Positions 42,654-49,783 of a stretch of DNA of 64,000 bases are shown piece by piece. The notes below the pieces were generated by a model. That model saw nothing but the letters and a program-made list of their open reading frames with translations, was not told the DNA's origin and did no database searches. The DNA lies in contig JOAZ01000005.1 of the NCBI GenBank assembly GCA_000720535.1, positions 248,001 through 312,000 on the forward strand. The letters run 5' to 3'. This DNA is from Streptomyces halstedii. Its GTDB lineage: Bacteria; Actinomycetota; Actinomycetes; Streptomycetales; Streptomycetaceae. Each line of letters opens with the position of its first letter. The first letter of the stretch is position 1. Position numbers and translations under genes: made by a program.

Positions 42654-43373
42654 TTGAGCCGCTCGGTTCTCGTCACCGGAGGAAACCGGGGCATCGGCCT
42701 CGCCATCGCCCGCGCCTTCGCCGACAACGGCGACAAGGTCGCGATCACCTACCGCTCCGGCGAGCCGCCCCAGGCGCTCACCGACGCGGGCTGCCTGGCG
42801 GTCCGGTGCGACATCACCGACACCGAACAGGTGGAGCAGGCCTACAAGGAGATCGAGGAGAAGCACGGTCCCGTCGAGGTGCTGGTGGCCAACGCCGGTA
42901 TCACCAAGGACCAGTTGCTGATGCGGATGTCCGAGGAGGACTTCACGTCCGTCGTGGAGACCAACCTCACCGGCACCTTCCGCGTCGTCAAGCGCGCCAA
43001 CCGCGCGATGCTGCGCGCGAAGAAGGGCCGTGTCGTCCTGATCTCCTCCGTCGTCGGCCTGCTGGGGTCGGCCGGACAGGCCAACTACGCGGCGTCCAAG
43101 GCGGGCCTGGTCGGCTTCGCCCGGTCGCTGGCCCGTGAGCTCGGCTCGCGGAACATCACGTTCAACGTCGTCGCGCCCGGGTTCGTCGACACCGACATGA
43201 CCCAGGTGCTCACCGACGAGCAGCGCAAGGGCATCGTGTCGCAGGTCCCGCTCGGCCGCTACGCGCAGCCCGCCGAGATCGCCGCCGCGGTGCGCTTCCT
43301 GGCGTCCGACGACGCGTCGTACATCACTGGAGCCGTCATTCCCGTTGACGGCGGATTGGGCATGGGTCACTGA
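42654..43373 (+). CDS. fabG: 3-oxoacyl-ACP reductase FabG
   Basis: The 239-residue SDR has NADPH site TGGNRGIGLA (about residues 8-17), NAG in VLVANAGITKD, catalytic Ser in VVLISSVVGLLG and YAASKAG with Tyr and Lys, ending PVDGGLGMGH. This is the classic FabG/MabA pattern. The start is TTG at 42654 with GGAAAGGGTG upstream; no ATG or GTG in frame fits. With the enoyl reductase 5 bp downstream it forms a two-gene fatty-acid elongation operon, in the arrangement of mycobacterial mabA-inhA. Confidence 0.95.
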   Translation: MSRSVLVTGGNRGIGLAIARAFADNGDKVAITYRSGEPPQALTDAGCLAVRCDITDTEQVEQAYKEIEEKHGPVEVLVANAGITKDQLLMRMSEEDFTSVVETNLTGTFRVVKRANRAMLRAKKGRVVLISSVVGLLGSAGQANYAASKAGLVGFARSLARELGSRNITFNVVAPGFVDTDMTQVLTDEQRKGIVSQVPLGRYAQPAEIAAAVRFLASDDASYITGAVIPVDGGLGMGH

Positions 43374-43378
43374 TCACC

Positions 43379-44146
43379 ATGAGCGGAATTCTCGACGGCA
43401 AGCGCATCCTCGTCACAGGTGTGCTGATGGAGTCGTCCATCGCCTTCCACGCCGCGAAGGTGGCCCAGGAGCAGGGCGCCGAGGTCATCCTCACCGCCTT
43501 TCCCCGGCCGACGCTCACCGAGCGCATCGCGAAGAAGCTGCCCAAGCCCGCGAAGGTCATCGAGCTGGACGTCACGAACGACGAGCACCTGGACCGGCTC
43601 GCCGGGCTGGTCCGCGAGGAGCTCGGCTCGCTGGACGGCGTCGTCCACTCCATCGGCTTCGCGCCGCAGGACGCGCTCGGCGGCAACTTCCTGAACACGC
43701 CGTTCGAGTCGGTCGCCACGGCCATGCACGTCTCGGCGTTCTCGCTGAAGTCGCTCGCCATGGCCTGCAAGCCGCTGATGAGCGACGGCGGTTCGATCGT
43801 CGGCCTCACCTTCGACGCGCAGTACGCCTGGCCCCAGTACGACTGGATGGGCCCCGCCAAGGCGGCCCTGGAGGCCACCTCCCGCTACCTCGCCCGCGAC
43901 CTGGGCAAGGACGGTCTGCGCTGCAACCTGGTCTCCGCCGGGCCGCTCCGCTCGATGGCCGCCAAGTCCATCCCGGGCTTCGACGAGCTCGCGGACGTCT
44001 GGAACCACCGTTCGCCGCTGGCCTGGGACATGGCCGACCCCGAGCCGGCCGGCCGCGGCATCGTCGCGCTGCTCTCGGACTTCTTCCCGAAGACCACCGG
44101 CGAGATCATCCACGTCGACGGTGGCGTGCACATGATGGGCGCCTGA
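43379..44146 (+). CDS. fabI: Enoyl-ACP reductase (InhA/FabI type)
   Basis: The 255-residue enzyme reduces the trans-2-enoyl-ACP in fatty acid synthesis with NADH. It opens GKRILVTGVLMESSIAFHAA (family loop with Ser instead of the Gly-rich motif), has SIGFAPQDALGGNF, the active-site FDAQYAWPQYDWMGPAKAALE with Tyr and Lys, and GPLRSMAAKSIPGF. This is the InhA/FabI actinobacterial form. It is cotranscribed with fabG and closed by a 13-bp hairpin. Confidence 0.95.
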   Translation: MSGILDGKRILVTGVLMESSIAFHAAKVAQEQGAEVILTAFPRPTLTERIAKKLPKPAKVIELDVTNDEHLDRLAGLVREELGSLDGVVHSIGFAPQDALGGNFLNTPFESVATAMHVSAFSLKSLAMACKPLMSDGGSIVGLTFDAQYAWPQYDWMGPAKAALEATSRYLARDLGKDGLRCNLVSAGPLRSMAAKSIPGFDELADVWNHRSPLAWDMADPEPAGRGIVALLSDFFPKTTGEIIHVDGGVHMMGA

Positions 44147-44176
44147 GCCCCTGCGGGCCGCTCCGGCCCGCCGCCC

Positions 44177-44220
44177 ACGGCCGCGTACCGCTCCCGCGAG
44201 GAGTCCTGGTACGCGGCCGT
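44177..44220 (+). terminator. Terminator hairpin after fabI
   Basis: A perfect 13-bp stem pairs 44177-44189 with 44208-44220; the 18-nt loop holds a further CTCC/GGAG pairing. It starts 30 bp past the fabI stop. Confidence 0.85.
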
Positions 44221-44362
44221 CGCGCGTCCGGGAGCGGCGGCCGGGCCCGGAAGGGGAGGGCTGGTCAGGGGGCTCCCGCTGTCTCGGGTCGAAAAGATGA
44301 CCGGCCCACCGCAGAATATGGAGGAACCGGACTTTCGGTCAGGCTGTGGGGAGGAGACCGCT

Positions 44363-44734
44363 GTGCGCTCCACACGTCGCCGGACCTGGGCCCTGGTGGC
44401 CACGGCGACGGCCGTCGCCGGTCTCCTCGCCCCGGTCGCCGTCAGCGCGGCGAGCCGGGTGGCCGGGAGCGGGGCGGCCGCTCCCGCGGTGCCGTCCCCC
44501 GAACCCTCGGGCGCCGAGTGCCGTACGTCGGTCGAAGGCTCCCGGGTCGTCGCCTACTGCCACAACCCCTACCCCACGACGGACCTCGTCCAGCTGCACA
44601 CCGAGTGCGCCCGCTGGTGGGACGTCGACGCCGACGCCGAGGCGGTCGCGGTGCAGCCGGGCCGGACGGTCCGGCTGGAGGACCGGTGCTGGAAAGAGGT
44701 CGGCCGGGCCTGGGTCAGCCACCGGGTGCCGTGA
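44363..44734 (+). CDS. Secreted small protein with two possible disulfides
   Basis: The 123-residue protein starts RSTRRRTWALVATATAVAG, a twin-Arg-like charged start and hydrophobic core, with cleavage likely after VSAAS near residue 29. The mature part has four cysteines (ECRTS, YCHNPYP, ECARWW, RCWKE) and many Trp/Asp. GAGGAG lies 6 nt before the GTG at 44363; longer upstream starts lack this. It is exported; its function is unknown. Confidence 0.75.
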   Translation: MRSTRRRTWALVATATAVAGLLAPVAVSAASRVAGSGAAAPAVPSPEPSGAECRTSVEGSRVVAYCHNPYPTTDLVQLHTECARWWDVDADAEAVAVQPGRTVRLEDRCWKEVGRAWVSHRVP

Positions 44735-44800
44735 GGGGTCCCGTCGCGTCCCGTGAGACGGGCGGAGGACACCGTCCCGGCCGGTCAGGCGGTCCGGTCC

Positions 44801-45502
44801 TCAGGCCGTGGCCCCGTGCCCCGACGCCCGGATCCGGTCCCGCAGGCACTTCAGCGCGTGGCCGGCGGCCTCCGAGGAGGCCGTCTCCGCGTCGCCCGCC
44901 CGGATCGCCTCGACGAGCCGGCCGTGGTCCATGTAGTCCTCCGGCCGCAGCCGGGGGCCCACGTCCCCCCGCAGGTAGTCGCGGAGCAGGTCGTTCAGGT
45001 CGGCGTACAGCTCGGTGAGCACGTCGTTGTGGGAGGCCGCGACCACGGCCAGGTGCAGGGTCGCGTCGGCGGCCACGAACGCCTCCGTGTCCCCGGTCTC
45101 CCAGCTCGCCTCGCGCCGGGCCATCAGCGTGTCCAGCTGCCGCAGGTCCCGGTCGGTGCGCCGCAGCGCGGCCAGCCGGGCCGCCGACGACTCCAGCGTG
45201 GAGCGCAGCTCGGCGACGTGCCGGGGATCGGCGTCCGCGAACCGGCGGTGCATCACCCCGGCCAGCTCACTGGTGGCGACCACGTACGTGCCGGAGCCCT
45301 GGCGGATGTCCAGCAGCCCGTTGTGCGCCAGGGCGCGCACCGCCTCACGCACCGTGTTGCGGGCGACCCCCAGCTGCTCGACCAGCTCGGGCTCGGTGGG
45401 GATCCGTGAACCCACGGGCCACTCGCCCGCCGTGATCTGGTTCCTCAGCTGGGCAATCACCTGGTCGGCGAGAGCCGAACGCCGCGGAGACGTCAGCGCC
45501 AT
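44801..45502 (-). CDS. GntR-family (FadR-type) transcriptional regulator
   Basis: The 233-residue protein has an N-terminal winged helix (ADQVIAQLRNQITAGEWPVG, IPTEPELVEQLGVARNTVREAVR, LDIRQGSGTYVV) and a C-terminal all-helical FCD ligand-binding domain. The latter has the metal-type residues in ADATLHLAVVAASHN and YMDHGRLVEAIRAGD. It is divergent from the MFS gene at 45632, with a palindrome between them, so it probably controls that exporter and perhaps itself. Ligand unknown. Confidence 0.9.
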   Translation of the reverse strand: MALTSPRRSALADQVIAQLRNQITAGEWPVGSRIPTEPELVEQLGVARNTVREAVRALAHNGLLDIRQGSGTYVVATSELAGVMHRRFADADPRHVAELRSTLESSAARLAALRRTDRDLRQLDTLMARREASWETGDTEAFVAADATLHLAVVAASHNDVLTELYADLNDLLRDYLRGDVGPRLRPEDYMDHGRLVEAIRAGDAETASSEAAGHALKCLRDRIRASGHGATA

Positions 45503-45608
45503 GGTGCTCCTTGCTCGTGGCCCCGGACTGGGGCGATGCGGGAAGTGCGGCCCGTTGACCCGTCCGCCGCTTGTCTCAGCGGGAGAGCCGAGGTGGACAG
45601 TTAATCAT

Positions 45609-45627
45609 CCCATGATTCTATGATGGG
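45609..45627. promoter_or_regulatory. Putative GntR operator between regulator and MFS exporter
   Basis: CCCATGATTCTATGATGGG is a 19-bp near-perfect palindrome (one mismatch per arm, centre TCT). It lies between the divergent GntR and MFS genes and overlaps possible MFS start codons at 45620 and 45623. Repression by the adjacent FadR-type protein would block the start of the exporter. Confidence 0.6.
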
Positions 45628-45631
45628 TTCC

Positions 45632-46957
45632 ATGCGTCATGAGGAGTCTCCCACCCTGAACCCCGCGCCCACTCCCGGCCCCGGCCCCAGTTCCGGTCCC
45701 GGCCCCGCCGTCGGTCCCGGTTCCGGCCCCGGGACCGGCGGCACGGCCGCCCCCGGACCGTCGCCCTGGGTGCTGCGCCTGGTCGCCCTCGGCCTCGTCC
45801 TCGCCGCCCTCAACCTGCGGCCCGCCATCACCAGCCTCGGCCCCCTCATGAAGGAGGTCCGCGACGGGCTGCACATGAGCGGCAGCGTCGCCGGTCTGCT
45901 CACCTCCGTACCGCCGCTCTGCTTCGCCCTCTTCGGGTTCATGGCGCCCCGGCTCGCCCGCCGCTTCGGCCCCGGAGCCGTCGTCTGCACCGGCATGGCC
46001 GCCATCGCGGCCGGGCTGCTGCTGCGCCCCTTCGTGGGCGGTACGGCCGGGTTCCTCGCCGCCAGCGCGCTCGCCCTGATGGGCATCGCGGTCAGCAACA
46101 TCCTGATGCCGGTGATCGTCAAGCGCTGGTTCCCCGACCGCGTCGGCACCATGACCGGCCTCTACTCGATGGCGCTCGCCCTCGGTACGGCGTTCGCGGC
46201 CGCCCTCACCGTGCCCATGACGAACGCGCTGGGCGGCAGCTGGAAGACCGGGCTCGCCGTCTGGGCGGTGCCGGCCCTCATCGCCGTCGTGCCCTGGCTC
46301 GCGCTCGTACGGGACCGTGGCGGATCGGCGGAGCGGCACGAGGCGAAGCCCGCGGCGGCCCCCGGGCCCGCCCCCGCGCTGCGGATCACCCGCAGCCGTA
46401 CGTCCTGGGCGCTCGCCTGCTTCTTCGGCCTCCAGGCCACGGCGGCCTACATCACCATGGGCTGGATGCCGCAGATCTTCCGGGACGCGGGGGTCTCGGC
46501 GGGCACCGCGGGCGTCCTGCTCGCCGTGATCATGGCCATGGGCGTGCCGCTGGCCTTCGTCATCCCCCGGGTCGCCACCCGGCTGCGGACGCAGGGCCCG
46601 ATCGTCCTCGTCCTGGGCGGCAGCGGCCTGGTCGGCTACGCCGGCCTCTACCTGGCCCCGGCGGGCGGCGCCTGGATCTGGGCCCTGCTCCTGGGCGTCG
46701 CCAACTGCGCCTTCCCGCTCGCCCTCACCATGATCGGCATGCGCTCCCGTACCGGCGCCGGGGTCGTCCGGCTCTCCGCCTTCGCCCAGTCCGTCGGCTA
46801 CCTGCTCTCCATCCCCGGCCCGCTGCTCGTCGGCGTGCTGTACCAGCACAGCGGCGGCTGGGGCCTGCCGCTCGCCCTGATGGCGGGCCTCCTGGTGCCC
46901 CAGACGGTGGCGGGCGTGCTCGCCGGGCGGGACCGGGTGATCGAGGACGAGTGCTGA
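45632..46957 (+). CDS. MFS transporter, CynX/NimT type
   Basis: The 441-residue protein has 12 membrane helices after a long Pro/Gly/Ser N-terminal tail (PTPGPGPSSGPGP repeats). The first helix carries LNLRPAITSLGPL, typical of the CynX/NimT group, and SNILMPVIVKRWFPDRVGTM marks helix 4-5. Members export cyanate, nitroimidazoles and related small molecules. I chose ATG 45632 because earlier in-frame ATGs fall inside the putative operator. It is followed, 17 bp on, by a 38-codon gene. Confidence 0.88.
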   Translation: MRHEESPTLNPAPTPGPGPSSGPGPAVGPGSGPGTGGTAAPGPSPWVLRLVALGLVLAALNLRPAITSLGPLMKEVRDGLHMSGSVAGLLTSVPPLCFALFGFMAPRLARRFGPGAVVCTGMAAIAAGLLLRPFVGGTAGFLAASALALMGIAVSNILMPVIVKRWFPDRVGTMTGLYSMALALGTAFAAALTVPMTNALGGSWKTGLAVWAVPALIAVVPWLALVRDRGGSAERHEAKPAAAPGPAPALRITRSRTSWALACFFGLQATAAYITMGWMPQIFRDAGVSAGTAGVLLAVIMAMGVPLAFVIPRVATRLRTQGPIVLVLGGSGLVGYAGLYLAPAGGAWIWALLLGVANCAFPLALTMIGMRSRTGAGVVRLSAFAQSVGYLLSIPGPLLVGVLYQHSGGWGLPLALMAGLLVPQTVAGVLAGRDRVIEDEC

Positions 46958-46974
46958 GATGCGAGACTGAGTCC

Positions 46975-47091
46975 ATGCCAGTGCTCGATCCGCACCCCCA
47001 GAACGGTCAGAAGAAGCTTCTCCTCGTGCTCGGGGCGATGCTGCTCATCTCGGTGGTGATCGGGGTGATCGCCACGATCGCCTCCCCCTGA
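46975..47091 (+). CDS. SGM_5486-family transporter-associated small protein
   Basis: The 38-residue protein (MPVLDPHPQNGQKKLLL...) has a short polar start and one hydrophobic helix. It lies 17 bp after the MFS gene. Its sequence matches the small transporter-associated family named from Streptomyces griseus SGM_5486. It is below the size limit of many gene finders. It may stabilise or regulate the MFS exporter. Confidence 0.75.
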   Translation: MPVLDPHPQNGQKKLLLVLGAMLLISVVIGVIATIASP

Positions 47092-47246
47092 TCCCGGGCG
47101 CGGAGGTGCCGCGCCGAGCGGCCCGGCACCGGGCGGACGCGGGCCCGGCCGGGCCCGGTGGTGGGGCTGGCCCCACCATCCCCTAGGGGGCCAGGTTCAG
47201 GGTCGAGTGGGTGGGTCGCCGGATGGGCCCGCCACCGGCGGGTCCG

Positions 47247-47252
47247 TAGGTT
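47247..47252 (+). promoter_or_regulatory. Probable -10 element of the 47287 gene
   Basis: TAGGTT, then TTCGG, lies 34 bp before the ATG of the small membrane gene. It repeats the TAGGTTTTC string seen before fabG and the ABC gene at 57102. Confidence 0.5.
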
Positions 47253-47286
47253 TTCGGTATCGGCACCGAAACCCCAGGAGGCGGAC

Positions 47287-47496
47287 ATGCCGGCCCGTAC
47301 AGAGACCCGGACCCACCCTGCCGCCCCGGACGACGCCGTCGAGATCCGGCTGCCCTGGTGGGCCGTCGCACTGCCCGCCCTGGCCTTCGCCGCGCTGCTC
47401 CTGCTGATCACGGGACCCGGGCAGGCCCACGCGGCGGCCGGCGATCCGGCGGTCGGACGCCTGGTCGGGCTGATCATGGAACTGCTCCCCAGGTGA
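47287..47496 (+). CDS. Small single-helix membrane protein
   Basis: The 69-residue protein has one hydrophobic helix (about residues 28-43, LPALAFAALLLLITG) and short polar ends. AGGAGG lies 5 nt before the ATG, an unusually strong site, so translation is likely. It has no known family that I recognise; it lies between the MFS unit and sixA. Confidence 0.65.
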   Translation: MPARTETRTHPAAPDDAVEIRLPWWAVALPALAFAALLLLITGPGQAHAAAGDPAVGRLVGLIMELLPR

Positions 47497-47581
47497 CGCC
47501 GCCGGACGGCCCCTCGCCCGTACCGGCGGAGCATCCCAACACCCTGCGCCCGGCCGTGCGTTTCGTGCGAAGCTGAGGTGT

Positions 47582-48100
47582 ATGAGCGCCGAAACACCTC
47601 GCAGGATCGTCCTTCTCAGGCACGCAAAGGCGGAATGGTCGCAGGAGTCCGACCACGAGCGGCCCCTGGCCGACCGGGGACGCAAGGACGCCCCCGTCGC
47701 CGGCCGACGGCTCGCCGATTCCGGTATCGATGTCGATCTGGCTCTGTGCTCGACCGCCGGCAGGACCCGTGAGACCTGGAAGCTCGCGGTCCACGAGTTC
47801 CCCCGGCGCCCCAGGACCGTGTACGAGGAGCGGCTGTACGAGGCCTCCGTCGGCGAGCTGATCGCCCTGTTCAACGAGGTCTCCGACGACATCCGTACGC
47901 TGCTGGTCATCGGCCACAACCCGGGGATGCACGGGGTGGCGGACGTCCTGGCCGGTCAGGCCCGGGGCGACACACTGACCCGGCTGACCAGGGACGGCTT
48001 CTCGACCGCCGCCTTCGCGGTGGTGGAGTTCCAGGGGCCCTGGAAGAAGCTGGAGCCCGGTGTGGGCACGCTCACCGAGTACTGGACGCCGAACGACTGA
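47582..48100 (+). CDS. sixA: SixA-type histidine phosphatase
   Basis: The 172-residue protein has the phosphohistidine phosphatase signature IVLLRHAKAEWSQ (RHA, about residues 12-14), the second Arg in STAGRTRETW and the second His in LLVIGHNPGM. SixA removes phosphate from histidine of phosphotransfer proteins in E. coli; the target here is unknown. A 17-bp hairpin follows. Confidence 0.88.
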   Translation: MSAETPRRIVLLRHAKAEWSQESDHERPLADRGRKDAPVAGRRLADSGIDVDLALCSTAGRTRETWKLAVHEFPRRPRTVYEERLYEASVGELIALFNEVSDDIRTLLVIGHNPGMHGVADVLAGQARGDTLTRLTRDGFSTAAFAVVEFQGPWKKLEPGVGTLTEYWTPND

Positions 48101-48111
48101 GCGAGGACGGA

Positions 48112-48148
48112 CACGGGCCCCGGCGCGGATGCCGCGCCGGGGCCCGTG
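48112..48148. terminator. Bidirectional terminator between sixA and serB
   Basis: A perfect 17-bp stem pairs 48112-48128 with 48132-48148 around ATG. It lies 12 bp past sixA and 45 bp beyond the convergent serB end. Confidence 0.9.
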
Positions 48149-48193
48149 CGTACGGGTGGGGACCGGGCGCCTCGGGAGCGCGGGTCCGGGGGG

Positions 48194-49462
48194 TCAGTCG
48201 ACGAGACCGTCGGCGGCCTCGACCTCCTCGCGGGTGATGCCCAGCAGATACAGCACGGTGTCCAGGAACGGGACGTTCACCGCCGTGTGCGCCGCCTGCC
48301 GGACCACCGGCTTGGCGTTGAACGCGACCCCGAGCCCGGCGGTGTTCAGCATGTCCAGGTCGTTCGCGCCGTCCCCGATCGCCACCGTCTGTGCCAGCGG
48401 CACCCCGGCCTGCTCGGCGAAGCTCCGCAGCAGCCGGGCCTTGCCCGCCCGGTCCACGACGTCACCGACGACCCGGCCGGTGAGCCGGCCGTCGATGATC
48501 TCCAGGGTGTTGGCGGAGGCGAAGTCGAGCCCGAGGCGCTCCTGGAGGTCGTCCGTGACCTGCGTGAACCCGCCCGAGACCACGCCGACCTGGTAGCCGA
48601 GACGCTTGAGCGTACGGATCAGGGTGCGCGCGCCGGGAGTCAGCCGGACCTCGGCCCGCACCTTGTCCACCACCGAGGCGTCGAGCCCCGCCAGCAGAGC
48701 CACCCGGGCGTGCAGCGACTGCTCGAAGTCGAGCTCGCCGCGCATCGCCCGCTCGGTCACGTCGGCGACCTTCTCCTCGCAGCCGGCGTGCGCCGCGAAG
48801 AGTTCGATGACCTCGTCCTGGATGAGCGTGGAGTCCACGTCCATCACGACCAGCCGCTGGGCCCGGCGGCTCAGCCCGGCCGACATGACGGCGATGTCCA
48901 CACCGATCCCGGCGGCCTCGGGCGCCAGGGCGGTGCGCAGCTCCTCGGTGGCGGTGCCGGACACCGCGAACTCGACCGCCGTGACCGGATACTTCGCCAG
49001 GCGGAAGATACGGTCGATGTTGCCGCCGGTGGAGGTGATCCTGGCCGCTATGGCCGCGGTGGACTCCGCGGTCAACGGGTTGCCCAGCACGGTCACATGG
49101 GAGCGGCCGTCGCCGCGCGGACGGTTGTCGCCGATACCCGAGATGATCTCGGCCTGGAGCTTCAGCGACTCCGCCCAGCTGTGGACCGTGGACCGGAGGT
49201 TGCCCTCGGTCGCGCCGCCGGCCGCCGGGTCGGTCACCAGCGCGCACAGGACGATGCGGCCACGGGTGACGACCTGCTCGATGTCGACGACGTCGACGGA
49301 GAACGCGGCGAGGGTGTCGAAGAGACCGGCGGTGATACCGGGCCGGTCCTTCCCGAAGATCTTGACGAGAAGCGTGGGTGTGCCCGTGCCGGTGACGTGC
49401 GGGGACGGGGCATCGGGAAGCTCAGGAGACCGGGGAGACCGAGGTGGCTGAGATGCGCTCAT
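48194..49462 (-). CDS. serB: Phosphoserine phosphatase SerB with ACT domains
   Basis: The 422-residue protein has two N-terminal ACT-type regulatory domains (LLVKIFGKDRPGITAGLFD and SHVTVLGNPLTAEST), then a HAD phosphatase: nucleophile VVMDVDSTLIQDE, GVVSGGFTQVT, and VAIGDGANDLDMLN. It makes serine from phosphoserine. Serine probably regulates it through the ACT domains. The ATG at 49462 has GGTGGAG upstream, and a TATAC-like -10 sits about 12 nt earlier. Confidence 0.93.
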   Translation of the reverse strand: MSASQPPRSPRSPELPDAPSPHVTGTGTPTLLVKIFGKDRPGITAGLFDTLAAFSVDVVDIEQVVTRGRIVLCALVTDPAAGGATEGNLRSTVHSWAESLKLQAEIISGIGDNRPRGDGRSHVTVLGNPLTAESTAAIAARITSTGGNIDRIFRLAKYPVTAVEFAVSGTATEELRTALAPEAAGIGVDIAVMSAGLSRRAQRLVVMDVDSTLIQDEVIELFAAHAGCEEKVADVTERAMRGELDFEQSLHARVALLAGLDASVVDKVRAEVRLTPGARTLIRTLKRLGYQVGVVSGGFTQVTDDLQERLGLDFASANTLEIIDGRLTGRVVGDVVDRAGKARLLRSFAEQAGVPLAQTVAIGDGANDLDMLNTAGLGVAFNAKPVVRQAAHTAVNVPFLDTVLYLLGITREEVEAADGLVD

Positions 49463-49783
49463 GGTGACTCCACCGTATAGGGCGGGCCCGGCCGCTTCTC
49501 GGCCTGTCCCGAGGAGCGGACACCCGGGGGCCACCGGAAGCCGGGGCGTGCGCGGGGATGCGGAGAAGGGGAAGGGGCGGCGGGAGGGGCCGCGCCGGGC
49601 GCCGGAGACCGCACCGCTCCCGCGCCCCGGTCCCATTCCTCCCGAGTCGGCCCGAGCCCGCGGGGTGCGCGCCCGGTCTTCACACCGCCCGGCTTTCCGT
49701 TACGGGACGGGTCCTGGAATAGTTCCCCACGATGTTCAGCATCCCTAGGCCCCCCTCGGTGGGGGCGACACGGGGGACAACTA
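49463..49783. other. Intergenic region with divergent promoters, no gene
   Basis: This 321-bp gap separates divergent serB and the FHA-ABC gene. A TATACG-like element at about 49473-49480 could serve serB. TAGTTC at about 49717-49722 is a weak candidate for the other direction. A small CCCCC/GGGGG hairpin near 49749-49764 precedes the FHA-ABC start. No gene is supported. Confidence 0.4.
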
